Assembly: GCF_007858535.1 (NCBI RefSeq)
Contig: NZ_CP040174.1
Span: 682,001 to 746,000 of the forward strand
Origin: Arthrobacter sp. UKPF54-2
GTDB taxonomy: Bacteria; Actinomycetota; Actinomycetes; Actinomycetales; Micrococcaceae
Reading direction: 5' to 3'
Length of the DNA stretch: 64,000 bases
The position numbers and the translations under genes are program-made. The notes beneath the pieces are model-generated. The model had not been told where the DNA came from. It did no database searches and was given only the letters and a program-made list of their open reading frames with translations. This document shows, in pieces, positions 15,820-23,422 of the stretch (position 1 is its first letter; each line of letters starts with the position of its first letter).

Positions 15820-16455
15820 CTAGCCCGCGATGCCGTACAGGCGGTCGCCGGCGTCGCCCAGGCCGGGGACAATGTAGGACTTCTCGTTGAGCTTTTCGTC
15901 GATCGAGGCCAGCACGATCGTCACGTTGGCGTCCGAGAGTTCCTCTTCGAGCTTGGCCAGGCCCTCCGGGGCGGCCAGCAGGCAGATGCAGGTGACGTCC
16001 GAGGCGCCGCGTTTGAACAGGAACTTGATGGCTTCACGCAGGGTGCCGCCGGTGGCCAGCATGGGGTCCAGGACGAAGATCTGGCGGTCCGTCAGGTCCT
16101 CGGGCAGGCGCTCGGCGTAGGTGATGATGTCCAGGGTTTCTTCGTCGCGGGCCATGCCCAGGAAGCCGACCTCGGCCGTGGGGACCAGTTTGGTCATGCC
16201 CTCGAGCATGCCCAGCCCGGCGCGCAGGATCGGGACCACCAGCGGGGTGGGCTTGGTGAACGCCGTGCCGACCGTGGTGCTGACCGGCGTCTCGATGGTC
16301 ACGGGTTCGGTGCGGACGTCGCGGGTTGCCTCATAGGCCAGGAGCGTGACGAGCTCCTCGGTGAGCTGGCGGAAGACCGGGGACGGGGTGTTCTTGTCCC
16401 GCAGAACGGTGAGCTTATGGGCGACCAGCGGGTGGTCCACAACGAGAGTGCGCAT
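15820..16455 (-). CDS. upp: Uracil phosphoribosyltransferase
   Basis: 211 aa, full family length. Salvages uracil with PRPP to UMP in the cytosol. The PRPP-binding loop [14 protein letters not shown], the early substrate segment [16 protein letters not shown] and the C-terminal [12 protein letters not shown], which binds uracil, are all present. Stands alone, 12 bp after the PAP2 gene on the same strand. The ATG at 16455 lacks a ribosome site, but TAGTTT ends 6 nt upstream, fitting a leaderless mRNA that starts inside the small gap. Confidence 0.97.
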   Translation of the reverse strand: MRTLVVDHPLVAHKLTVLRDKNTPSPVFRQLTEELVTLLAYEATRDVRTEPVTIETPVSTTVGTAFTKPTPLVVPILRAGLGMLEGMTKLVPTAEVGFLGMARDEETLDIITYAERLPEDLTDRQIFVLDPMLATGGTLREAIKFLFKRGASDVTCICLLAAPEGLAKLEEELSDANVTIVLASIDEKLNEKSYIVPGLGDAGDRLYGIAG

Positions 16456-16461
16456 GGGTCA

Positions 16462-16467
16462 AAACTA
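16462..16467 (-). promoter_or_regulatory. -10 element for leaderless upp
   Basis: TAGTTT on the minus strand, 6 nt, then the upp ATG; it falls in the 12-bp gap after the PAP2 gene. Confidence 0.5.
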
Positions 16468-17316
16468 TCACCCGGACGTCGAGGACCGTCCCGCGGGGCC
16501 GGGGGTCTCGGAGTCGCCCGTTCCGCCGCTGCGGCTGCTTCCGGGGGCCCGGTCGCGCAGGTGGGCTTCGTTGTCGAACGTCGGTGCGGGGCCGGTGTGT
16601 TCACGGTGTCGGAGCACGTGGAAGAGCCGGTGGGCCAGGATGACGATCCCCACCCAGCCCAGCCCGAGCACCCAGCCGATGATCACGTCGGTCATCCAGT
16701 GGTGGCCCAGGTAGACCCGGCTCATGCCCATGGCGAAGATAAAGATCACACCGGCCGTGATGAAGCCGACCCGGGCAAGGGTGCGTTTGACCTGCAGGCA
16801 GGCGAGGTAGACCACCAGCCCGATCACCACCGTGGTGTTCAGGGTGTGGCCGCTGGGGAACGACGGCGAGGTCTCGTACGGCGGCACCGCGTCCGCGTGG
16901 TCCGGGCGCGTCCGGCCGATCAGCTTTTTGCCCAGCGAGGTGGCGGTGACGGACACGGCGGCGGCGCCGCCGATCAGGATGAGCGGGCGCCAGGTCCGGG
17001 AGACCCAGATCAGCCATGCCGTCAGGATGCTGGCCAGGATCGGCATGCCGATGCCGCCGCCGATGTTGGTGAACCCGGTGACAAAGGAGTCAAGCCCGGG
17101 GCTGCGCAGCTGTTCCATGGCCGCCAGCATCGGCTTGTCCAGGTTGGCCACGCCGGCGTCATCCACCACGTTGTCGTAGACCTCATAGCTGGTCAGGGCC
17201 AGGGCGACGATGACCACGCCGCCGATCAGCATCGTGATCCACAGCGCGGCGTACGGCACTACCCACTTGCCCCAGCGCCGCGTCAGCCAGCTTTCAGTCC
17301 TGGTGCTCACTGCCAT
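16468..17316 (-). CDS. PAP2-family membrane phosphatase
   Basis: 282 aa with about five or six TM helices. The three phosphatase motifs are complete: KKLIGRTRP, PSFPSGHT and SRVYLGHHWMTDV, which supply the Lys/Arg pocket and the two catalytic His. Members dephosphorylate undecaprenyl diphosphate or other lipid phosphates at the outer face of the membrane. The C-terminal 45 residues are hydrophilic and disordered. Start choice is open: ATG 17316 is given; GTG 17310 has a better-spaced GGGAG, and a frame from 17349 also exists. Divergent from tadA with 65 bp between. Confidence 0.85.
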   Translation of the reverse strand: MAVSTRTESWLTRRWGKWVVPYAALWITMLIGGVVIVALALTSYEVYDNVVDDAGVANLDKPMLAAMEQLRSPGLDSFVTGFTNIGGGIGMPILASILTAWLIWVSRTWRPLILIGGAAAVSVTATSLGKKLIGRTRPDHADAVPPYETSPSFPSGHTLNTTVVIGLVVYLACLQVKRTLARVGFITAGVIFIFAMGMSRVYLGHHWMTDVIIGWVLGLGWVGIVILAHRLFHVLRHREHTGPAPTFDNEAHLRDRAPGSSRSGGTGDSETPGPAGRSSTSG

Positions 17317-17369
17317 CTCCCGACTTCCCGGTGCACTTCGATAGTGCACAGCCTGCTTAGGATCGAAAC

Positions 17370-17375
17370 TACCAT
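17370..17375 (+). promoter_or_regulatory. -10 element for leaderless tadA
   Basis: TACCAT, 6 nt, then the tadA ATG at 17382; no ribosome site. Confidence 0.55.
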
Positions 17376-17381
17376 TGAGCC

Positions 17382-17885
17382 ATGACTACTCCCGAGCCCC
17401 GGCATGCGGAATGGATGGGCCTGGCCCTCGCCGAGGCGCGCCGGGCGCTGGCCACCGCGGACGTGCCGATCGGCGCCGTCGTGATCGGCCCGGACGGGTC
17501 GGTGCTCGGGACCGGACGCAACGAGCGGGAAGCGCTCGGGGACCCGACGGCGCACGCGGAAATGGTGGCGATCCGGGAGGCCTCGGCCCGGCTGCGCGCC
17601 CGCCGCGCCCTGGAAGGCCTCGGCGACGACGGCTGGCGGCTGGAGGACTGCACTCTGGTGGTCACGCTGGAGCCGTGCGCCATGTGCGCCGGTGCCGTGG
17701 TGCTGGCCCGGATTCCGCGGGTGGTTTTCGGCGCCTGGGATGAGAAGGCCGGCGCCGCCGGCTCCGTGTTCGACATCCTCCGCGAACGCCGGCTCAACCA
17801 CTGGGTGGAAGTGTACGGCGGCGTCCGGGAGCAGGAGTGCGGTGCGCTGCTGCGGGACTTCTTCGCCAGCCACCGTGGCTCCTGA
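17382..17885 (+). CDS. tadA: tRNA-specific adenosine-34 deaminase
   Basis: 167 aa. Deaminates A34 to inosine in tRNA-Arg(ACG), the tRNA encoded at 1142-1215. The zinc-cytidine-deaminase motifs are intact: His58 and Glu60 in TAHAEMVAIREA, and Cys99/Cys102 in LEPCAMCAGA. An unusually long loop (about residues 70-88) separates the two motifs compared with E. coli TadA. Stands alone, converging on the winged-helix gene with only 2 bp between stop codons. Leaderless start. Confidence 0.94.
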   Translation: MTTPEPRHAEWMGLALAEARRALATADVPIGAVVIGPDGSVLGTGRNEREALGDPTAHAEMVAIREASARLRARRALEGLGDDGWRLEDCTLVVTLEPCAMCAGAVVLARIPRVVFGAWDEKAGAAGSVFDILRERRLNHWVEVYGGVREQECGALLRDFFASHRGS

Positions 17886-17887
17886 GG

Positions 17888-19132
17888 CTACCGCTCCGCG
17901 GTGGCCGTGGTGGAGGCCCGCAGCGCGTCGATCCGTTTCTGCCGGGATGCCGGTGAGTCCAGGCTGAAGGCCCGGAAGTCGCCCAGGTCCTCCTTGATCC
18001 AGGCCTCCACCTCGGCGATCCGCCGGGCCACGGCGGGTGTGGTCTCACCGAACACCCAAGCGGCGATCCGTTCCTGGCCGGGGTCGTACTGCCACAGCCC
18101 GATGATCCGGCCGCGGTCCAGGATGGGATGGTCCGGCAGGTCGGCCTGCAGCGCGAGCCGGCCCAGCGCTTGCTTGTCCCGGTCCTGCTCGGCCAGCAAC
18201 TCCGCCGCGTTCCGGCGCAGCAGCACCAGCGAATCGGTCCCGGCGAGCAGCTGGATTTGTTCCTCTGCAGGTTCCTGGAAGGCGGCGAGGAGTTCGACGT
18301 CGTCGGGCAGCATCCAGAGCGGGTCCGCGCCGGCGGCGGCGGTGGGCACCTCGACGGCGCCGACGGCGCCGAGCGCGACTTTGCTCTGCGCGACGGTGAA
18401 GCCGGTGAACCACTGCGACTGCTTGAACGTGGCCCCTCCGGTCCAGCCGAGGTAGCGCCGGATCAGTTCGGTGCGGACCTCCTCGTCGCTGAGATCGCTC
18501 GGAGCCAGGTTCCAGGGTTCGTAGGCGTAGCGCTGCTGGTCGAGCCGGCCGGTGGCGGGGACGCGGCGGATCCGCCCGTCCGCCTGCAGGATGCCGAGCG
18601 CGGTGGGCAGCGTGGTGGCGGCGCCCTTCTTTTTGCCCTCCTCGCCGAGGCTGCGCACCGAATCGCCGAGTTCGTCCTTGAGCTGCCGCGGGTCCAGCGG
18701 GACACCGGCTTCGGTGAGGGTGTGCAGGATCTGTTCCTCGAGCAGCGTCATTTCGCCGCGGTCCACCCCGAGCCGGCCCACCACCTTGAAGGTTGCCTCG
18801 GCCGGATCCCGTCCCAGCCGCAGGGCCCAGGCGAAGTCGTCCCGGCCGAGCACATAGGTGCAGCCGCGCGCCGTCGGGAGTTCCAGGATCCGGTGGTCCA
18901 GGACGTCGGCGTCCACCTGCGCGCGCCGGATGCCGGCCCGGGCGAAGAGTGTGAGGTACGGGTTGGCCCCGCCCACGGACCGCGCCCAGCCTGCCCGGGC
19001 GAATACCTGTTCCGCGGTGCATCCGGCCAGCGAGCCGTCCAGGCCTTGCCGGTGCCAGGACCAGGCGCGGAGCCGCTCGGGGGTGAGGCTCGCGGCGGGT
19101 GGCAGCTGCACGGTCATCGGCTCGGTGGTCAT
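17888..19132 (-). CDS. Winged-helix DNA-binding domain protein (YcaQ/AlkZ-related family)
   Basis: 414 aa. The sequence matches the helix-turn-helix-42 superfamily (wHTH DNA-binding domain-containing proteins), whose characterised members YcaQ/AlkX and AlkZ are DNA glycosylases that unhook crosslinks and alkylated bases. Recognisable parts are a tandem wHTH N-terminal half, an ARAGIRRAQVDADVLDHRIL segment, and a C-terminal region with GLWQYDPGQERIAAWVF. I cannot see a clear QxQ/QxD catalytic motif, so glycosylase activity is not assured. ATG 19132 was chosen because GGAG lies 8 nt upstream; GAGAAT six bases before it could also be a -10. The 66-bp palindrome sits in its upstream region. Confidence 0.7.
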   Translation of the reverse strand: MTTEPMTVQLPPAASLTPERLRAWSWHRQGLDGSLAGCTAEQVFARAGWARSVGGANPYLTLFARAGIRRAQVDADVLDHRILELPTARGCTYVLGRDDFAWALRLGRDPAEATFKVVGRLGVDRGEMTLLEEQILHTLTEAGVPLDPRQLKDELGDSVRSLGEEGKKKGAATTLPTALGILQADGRIRRVPATGRLDQQRYAYEPWNLAPSDLSDEEVRTELIRRYLGWTGGATFKQSQWFTGFTVAQSKVALGAVGAVEVPTAAAGADPLWMLPDDVELLAAFQEPAEEQIQLLAGTDSLVLLRRNAAELLAEQDRDKQALGRLALQADLPDHPILDRGRIIGLWQYDPGQERIAAWVFGETTPAVARRIAEVEAWIKEDLGDFRAFSLDSPASRQKRIDALRASTTATAER

Positions 19133-19155
19133 GGGGTCATTCTCCACCCGCCCTG

Positions 19156-19221
19156 CCCAAGTAGCTCGCATTAGTTGTCGTTATGGGCCCTGAAAACGAC
19201 AACTACTGCGAGCTAGTTGGG
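19156..19221. repeat. 66-bp palindromic repeat, copy 1
   Basis: A long near-perfect inverted repeat: outer arms CCCAA.TAGCTCGCA with TGCGAGCTAGTTGGG and inner arms AGTTGTCGTT with AAACGACAACT, around a GGGCCC-containing loop. It aligns without gaps to 49568-49633 (56 of 66 identical). The stop codon and last four codons of the glycosyltransferase (end 19203) lie inside it. Probably a dispersed REP/MITE-like element of this genus. Confidence 0.8.
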
Positions 19222-20303
19222 TGGGGCTGGGGCTCAATTCCGAGGATCGCCAGGACGGCCCGCGCCGTGGCGTCCCAGCCGGGAAGGTGCTCCCGCGCGG
19301 CCAGTGCGGCGTCCCGCCACCGCGCGCGGAGCGCCGGTTCGGTGAGCCAGCGGCGCAGCACGGCGGCCAGCGGGGCGGGGTCGCCCGCGAGGGCGACGGC
19401 GGTGCCTGGCAGCGCTATTGTGCCGGCGGTGCTGTCGGCGACGGAGCCGCCCGCGGCCGCCGCAGGGGTTCCTGCGGCGAGGGCCTCGACGGCGCCGGTA
19501 CCCTGCCGCACGATCACCGGAATGCCCCGGGCCAGGGATTCGGTGACCACCAGCCCGTAGGTTTCGGCCCTCGAGATCAGCAGGCTGAGGTCGGCGGCGG
19601 CCCATTCGGCGTCCAGCGCGGCTCCGCGCAGCTCGCCCGGAAGGCGGATGCGCCCCGCCAGGCCGAGTGCCGCCGCTTCCCGCCGGAGCAGGGTGGAGTA
19701 GGCCGGGTCGGCCGTGTCCGAGCCGACGAAGGATGCCGTCCAAGGCAGGTCCGTGAGCCCGGCCAGGGCGCGCAGCAACAGCAACTGGTCCTTGTTGGGC
19801 AGCAGCGCGGCCACCGCGAGCAGATGCGGCGGCTGGGAGCCTGCGGCGGGCGGGGCGGGCGCCGTGCCCGGCAACGCCACTCTGATCCCGTCGATTCCGT
19901 GCCGCTCGCGCAGGTCCGCCGCGGCCGTGCCGCTGGTGCAGATCACCCCGGCGGCGGCCTGCAGGGCGCGGCGCTCCAGCTCCGGGTGGCTGCCGAGCGG
20001 CATGTGCAGCAGGATCCAGGCCGGCATCCCGGCGTCGGCCGCCGCTTCCAGCTCGTCCGGCGCCCCGCAGGCCACCAGGCCGTCCACGAGCGTGACCCGG
20101 CCGCCGTCGGCGTCGGTCAGCACCCGGCCGAACTGCCGCCGGTCGGCCGGGCTGCCAACCGGCCAGTCGCCGTCGGCCTCGCAGGCCTCGGCCGGCACGC
20201 CGAGGTCCTCGACGGCGCGCAGGAGAGCCGCGTTGTAGGCGTTGCCGCCAGAGTTGTGGCGCACGTTGCCTGGCAGGACCAGGCGGAGGGCGGCCGGTTC
20301 CAT
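19203..20303 (-). CDS. Glycosyltransferase, GT-B fold (family 4-like)
   Basis: 366 aa. N-terminal VLPGNVRHNSGGNAYN is a GT4-like acceptor-site loop with glycines, and the C-terminal half has the sugar-nucleotide region SLLISRAETYGLVVTESLARG, containing the family E-x7-E arrangement (E in AETYG and in VTES). The donor and acceptor are unknown. Third gene of an operon with an MDR dehydrogenase and a pterin-synthase homologue, 7 bp after the latter, which hints at a pterin-like or related small-molecule acceptor. Its final codons (TSSQ and stop) are supplied by the palindromic repeat at 19156-19221. Confidence 0.8.
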   Translation of the reverse strand: MEPAALRLVLPGNVRHNSGGNAYNAALLRAVEDLGVPAEACEADGDWPVGSPADRRQFGRVLTDADGGRVTLVDGLVACGAPDELEAAADAGMPAWILLHMPLGSHPELERRALQAAAGVICTSGTAAADLRERHGIDGIRVALPGTAPAPPAAGSQPPHLLAVAALLPNKDQLLLLRALAGLTDLPWTASFVGSDTADPAYSTLLRREAAALGLAGRIRLPGELRGAALDAEWAAADLSLLISRAETYGLVVTESLARGIPVIVRQGTGAVEALAAGTPAAAAGGSVADSTAGTIALPGTAVALAGDPAPLAAVLRRWLTEPALRARWRDAALAAREHLPGWDATARAVLAILGIEPQPHPTSSQ

Positions 20304-20310
20304 GGGGCTG

Positions 20311-20709
20311 CTAGCCGGCGTCGAACTCGAGCGAGTAGCTGGCCCAGGCGTCCGGGGTTTCGCGCAGGGTGACGTCGAGGCCGGCGAGCGCTTGCCCGTC
20401 GTTGCCGCCGCGGATTTTGGCGGCGACGGCGTCGGCGATGTACTGGGCCAGGGCCTCGGTGGTGCTGAGCTTGCCGGCGAAGTCCGGGTGTTCGTCCAGG
20501 TTTTTGTAGTTCAGGTCCGCGAGGATGGCATCCAGCACCTCGCCGGCCTCGCCGATGTCCAGCACGATCGAGTCCTCGTTCAGCGTCCGACGCCGGAAGG
20601 TGACCTCCGTGACGAAGGTGGCTCCGTGCAGGCCTTGGGCGGGGCCGAAGGCGGGGCGCGGCAGGCTGTGGGCGATCATGAAATTGCGGCGGACGGTCAG
20701 GCTGAACAC
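20311..20709 (-). CDS. 6-pyruvoyl/6-carboxy-tetrahydropterin synthase homologue
   Basis: 132 aa, PTPS/QueD fold. Canonical enzymes bind zinc through three His and use a Cys nucleophile just before the HGH motif. Here AHSL (His14) and LHGATF (His28) supply two His, but the third His is Ala and the upstream Cys is missing. The later segment NYKNLDEHPDF and the substrate-binding Glu in TTEALA are kept. It may therefore catalyse a different reaction from QueD on a related pterin. The GTG start at 20709 follows GAGG. Middle gene of a tight three-gene operon, 3 bp after the dehydrogenase stop. Confidence 0.75.
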   Translation of the reverse strand: MFSLTVRRNFMIAHSLPRPAFGPAQGLHGATFVTEVTFRRRTLNEDSIVLDIGEAGEVLDAILADLNYKNLDEHPDFAGKLSTTEALAQYIADAVAAKIRGGNDGQALAGLDVTLRETPDAWASYSLEFDAG

Positions 20710-20712
20710 GGT

Positions 20713-21759
20713 TTACCTCGTGGTTTCTGTTGCTGGGGCATCGGTGGAATCGTCGGTGGCGGGGTATTCGATGACGTGGCAAAGCGCGTCCAGGCTGCCG
20801 TCGGAGAGGCGCTGGACGACGTCGGGCAGCTCGCTGAACGCGGAGGTGCCGGTGAGGAAGGTGTCGAAGACCGGGTCGGTCAGCAGCGAGACTGCCAGCT
20901 CGAGCCGGTCCGCGGTGGTGCGGCGGTGGCGGCGGGCGCGGGCCACGACGCCCACCTGGCTGGCGCGGATGGAGAGCCGCCGGGCGTGGAAGTCCTCCCC
21001 CAGCGGCAGGGTGATCCGGCGGTCCGCGTACCAGGACATCTCGATGATTTCGCCTTCGTCGCCCACGAGCTGCAGGGCGCGTTCGAGTCCGGCCTGCGAG
21101 GCGGAGCAGTGGATCACGATGTCGCAGTCGGGCAGGGCATCGTCGGGGTGGGTGAAGTCGACGCCGAGGGTCTCGGCGACGGCGCGCTTGGCGGGGTCGA
21201 CGTCGATCAGCTGGAGCTGGCCGAGCGGGAAGGTCCCGAGGAGTTTGGCGACCATGCCGCCGACCAGGCCGGCGCCAATAACGGCAACCCGGTCGCCGAG
21301 CCGCGGGCCAGCCTCCCAGAGGGCGTTGACCGCGGTTTCCACGGTGCCGGTGAGCACGGCGCGGCGGGCGGGGACGTTCGCCGGGACTGCTGTGAGGGAC
21401 TCGACCGGGACGATGTAGCGGTCCTGGTGCGGGTACAGGCAGAAGACGGTCTTGCCCAGCCAGTCCGCGGGGCCGTCCTCGACGACGCCGACGGAGAGGT
21501 AGCCGAACTTCACCGGCGACGGGAAGTGGCCTTCCTGGTGCGGTGCCGCCATTTCCTCGGCGATGCACTCGGGCACGCTGGCGTGGTGCACCACCATTTC
21601 GGTGCCTTTGCTGATGCCTGAGTAGAGCGAGCGCACGAGGGCCTCGCCGGGGCCGGGGGCCGGCAGTTCCTCGCGCCGGAGTTCGCCCTGCTCCGGGCCG
21701 ACGGTCCAGTATGCGGTTGCGGTGGTTGGGGCTGGGGTTGTGTTGTTCGGGGTGCTCAT
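20713..21759 (-). CDS. MDR-superfamily (zinc-type alcohol dehydrogenase-like) oxidoreductase
   Basis: 348 aa, medium-chain dehydrogenase/reductase with a GroES-like N-terminal half (GEALVRSLYSGISKGTEMVV) and a Rossmann NAD(P)-binding site VAVIGAGLVGGMVAKLLG. The usual catalytic-zinc Cys and GHE motif are not obvious, so it may be a zinc-free reductase. First gene of an operon followed by a tetrahydropterin-synthase homologue and a glycosyltransferase; a reductase for a pterin side chain is a reasonable guess. The ATG at 21759 begins the conserved sequence; a longer upstream frame reads through the tRNA-Ser and is not real. Confidence 0.78.
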   Translation of the reverse strand: MSTPNNTTPAPTTATAYWTVGPEQGELRREELPAPGPGEALVRSLYSGISKGTEMVVHHASVPECIAEEMAAPHQEGHFPSPVKFGYLSVGVVEDGPADWLGKTVFCLYPHQDRYIVPVESLTAVPANVPARRAVLTGTVETAVNALWEAGPRLGDRVAVIGAGLVGGMVAKLLGTFPLGQLQLIDVDPAKRAVAETLGVDFTHPDDALPDCDIVIHCSASQAGLERALQLVGDEGEIIEMSWYADRRITLPLGEDFHARRLSIRASQVGVVARARRHRRTTADRLELAVSLLTDPVFDTFLTGTSAFSELPDVVQRLSDGSLDALCHVIEYPATDDSTDAPATETTR

Positions 21760-21897
21760 CTTGCTTACGAATCTAGTGCCGCGGGCGGGCCGGGGGAAGC
21801 TTCGGCGGCGCGGGGCGCGGCGCGGGCGGGGCGCGGATGGCGCCGTTTGGGCGCCGTTTTGGGGTTGGGCGCCTTGCTCCGGTACCCTAGTCAGGTT

Positions 21898-21987
21898 GGT
21901 GACGTGTCCGAGCGGCCGAAGGTGCAACACTCGAAATGTTGTTTGGTGTAAAAGCCAACGTGGGTTCAAATCCCACCGTCACCGCCA
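21898..21987 (+). tRNA. tRNA-Ser (CGA), CCA encoded
   Basis: A 90-nt class II tRNA. The 7-bp acceptor stem GGTGACG pairs with CGTCACC; the anticodon arm CAACA-CTCGAAA-TGTTG gives anticodon CGA (reads TCG); a long variable arm and a T arm (GTGGG-TTCAAAT-CCCAC) follow. Discriminator G and CCA end at 21987. It marks the left edge of a region of different composition, consistent with tRNA genes serving as integration sites. Confidence 0.96.
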
Positions 21988-22359
21988 ACGAAAACCCCCG
22001 GGAAACCGGGGGTTTTCTGCATTTTCAGGCGCTTCGTGGTGCATCTTTGGTGCATTTTTCGAGTACCGACGCCGGAACCGGATGCCAATGCAGGCGTTCG
22101 AGCCCCGCGGCGGCGCGAAGGTCTTTCACCTCAGAGAGATGGAAGCTCCATCTGGGCCAGCCTCGTCACAGCCTCTGGAGTCGCCGGCCTCTTGCGTCGT
22201 CCAAGGCCACCCTCAGTTGCGCGGCCAGGATGTTACGGCGCACATGCACATAGAGCGCGCAAACGTAGGGCTAAAAAGTCTTAGAACAAGACAGTTGCAC
22301 CCTGCTGTTTGCCTGCTCAGCAGACATTGGGGCTACCTGCTGAGCCCTTCGCTCATGCC
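21988..22359 (+). other. 372-bp non-coding stretch after tRNA-Ser, possible integration scar
   Basis: A terminator hairpin (GAAAACCCCCGG with CCGGGGGTTTTC, about 21992-22017) follows the tRNA. Then the 11-bp-period direct repeat GGTGCATCTTT/GGTGCATTTTT lies at 22038-22059, a type of sequence often seen beside tRNA-integrated elements. The rest shows no plausible gene. No second copy of the tRNA 3' end was found within the window. Confidence 0.5.
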
Positions 22360-22758
22360 CTAGGCATCCGAGCTACCCCACGAGACTGGCAACCAGACAT
22401 TCGAGAAGCGGAAAGGGGCGAATGCGATTGAGATTTTTTCAAACGGGACAATGTCCATGATTACAATTGCAGAAACGGCTTTCAGCACGCTGTCGACCAT
22501 GTGCTGATTTGTTTGCGACCACGGGGTTTGCTTCATCACTTCCCAAGCGGCCTGCCTGGCCGCATTGATCTGCGCATCGACTACCGGATCTTGATGCGCT
22601 GTTAGGTCAATGAGGTAAGTGGCAGCACCGCTAACGCGGTCAAGGCCGGGGAACCCCCTCACTAGGGCGTACATTCCCCGCTCCCATTCGTCAACGGTTA
22701 ACGAGTCGAGGGAATAAATAAATTCTTTGACAGATAGTGTTCTATATCCGTAATCCAT
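22360..22758 (-). CDS. Hypothetical protein in the tRNA-Ser-linked accessory region
   Basis: 132 aa, unrecognised. Mixed alpha/beta composition with a C-terminal hydrophobic stretch (VLKAVSAIVIMDIVP) that could be membrane-associated or a buried core. Codon use is much less GC-biased than in the surrounding chromosome, indicating horizontal origin. The start at 22758 is favoured over ATG 22764 because TATTCT (22765-22770) ends exactly 6 nt before it, the leaderless geometry seen elsewhere. It converges on the tRNA-Ser side and has no co-directional partner nearby. Confidence 0.55.
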   Translation of the reverse strand: MDYGYRTLSVKEFIYSLDSLTVDEWERGMYALVRGFPGLDRVSGAATYLIDLTAHQDPVVDAQINAARQAAWEVMKQTPWSQTNQHMVDSVLKAVSAIVIMDIVPFEKISIAFAPFRFSNVWLPVSWGSSDA

Positions 22759-22788
22759 GTCCATAGAATATCCGGATCTTCACATTGA

Positions 22789-22980
22789 GGGTGTAACCGG
22801 GGGGCAGTCCCGGGGCCTGAATCTGGCTCTTCACAGTTTAGGCTGTCCACCGAGGAGCGCGAGGCGCCGGCCGACGCCGTCGTCAAAGTGAACCGGCACG
22901 ACTTCCCCGGCGAATTCGAGCCGCTGCGCCGCTGGTGGCATGATGACGCCCCGCTGGAGTGGGATCCCAAGTACGCCTGA
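22789..22980 (+). pseudogene. C-terminal fragment of a chromosomal gene
   Basis: An open frame without a usable start codon, ending at TGA 22980. It encodes a coherent, GC-rich C-terminus (AVVKVNRHDFPGEFEPLRRW, then HDDAPLEWDPKYA) with ordinary host codon use, embedded in AT-richer sequence. It looks like the remaining 3' end of a gene cut by insertion or deletion in the accessory region. The parent family is not recognised. Confidence 0.4.
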
Positions 22981-23018
22981 GGGCGAACAGGATGCCGCCC
23001 CGGCCTGCTTCGTTCGAG

Positions 23019-23318
23019 TCACACCGGGCACGGCTGCTCGCGAGTCCCGGATGAATAATGCTCCCCGCCACAGCGGCGGTGAGCCATTGATCTTGACCAG
23101 GAGCTGATCTCGTCCTCGGCGCCCCGGAGACGGCCGGTGAGAGTCTCGCACTCGGCATCGAACTGTGCACGCGCGACTGAGTACGCCTCCCGCCTGCCGC
23201 CAGTTTCCCGTTCGCCGCGGCCGTCGGACACGGCGAGAAAATACAGAAAGTCATCGCCAAGCTCGGTGCGTTCTTCGAACGGTTCTTCGTCCTCAGCGCG
23301 CTCAGATAGCAGGTTCAA
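23019..23318 (-). CDS. Hypothetical small acidic protein (doubtful)
   Basis: 99 aa from a TTG start at 23318, with AGAGGAG directly upstream (too close for ideal spacing). The N-terminal 75 residues are acidic and look protein-like (FEERTELGDDFLYFLAVSDG); the last 20 are Ser/Cys-rich and may be out-of-frame sequence. No family recognised. It could be a decayed gene. Confidence 0.3.
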   Translation of the reverse strand: MNLLSERAEDEEPFEERTELGDDFLYFLAVSDGRGERETGGRREAYSVARAQFDAECETLTGRLRGAEDEISSWSRSMAHRRCGGEHYSSGTREQPCPV

Positions 23319-23422
23319 TCTCCTCTGATTCAGATTTACTTTCTCCGTAAGAGGGCCCTGAATTCACAGGAGTGACTTACTTACAGTCCTCCTGGGACAT
23401 GCAGCTGCTGCCGTTCAAGAGC

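Noticed and set aside
21760..21969. N-terminal extension of the MDR dehydrogenase
   Set aside because: It would read antisense through the tRNA-Ser gene; the conserved protein begins at ATG 21759.
23137..23350. Plus-strand Arg/Ser-rich frames
   Set aside because: No ribosome site, no conserved pattern; antisense of the doubtful 23019-23318 gene.
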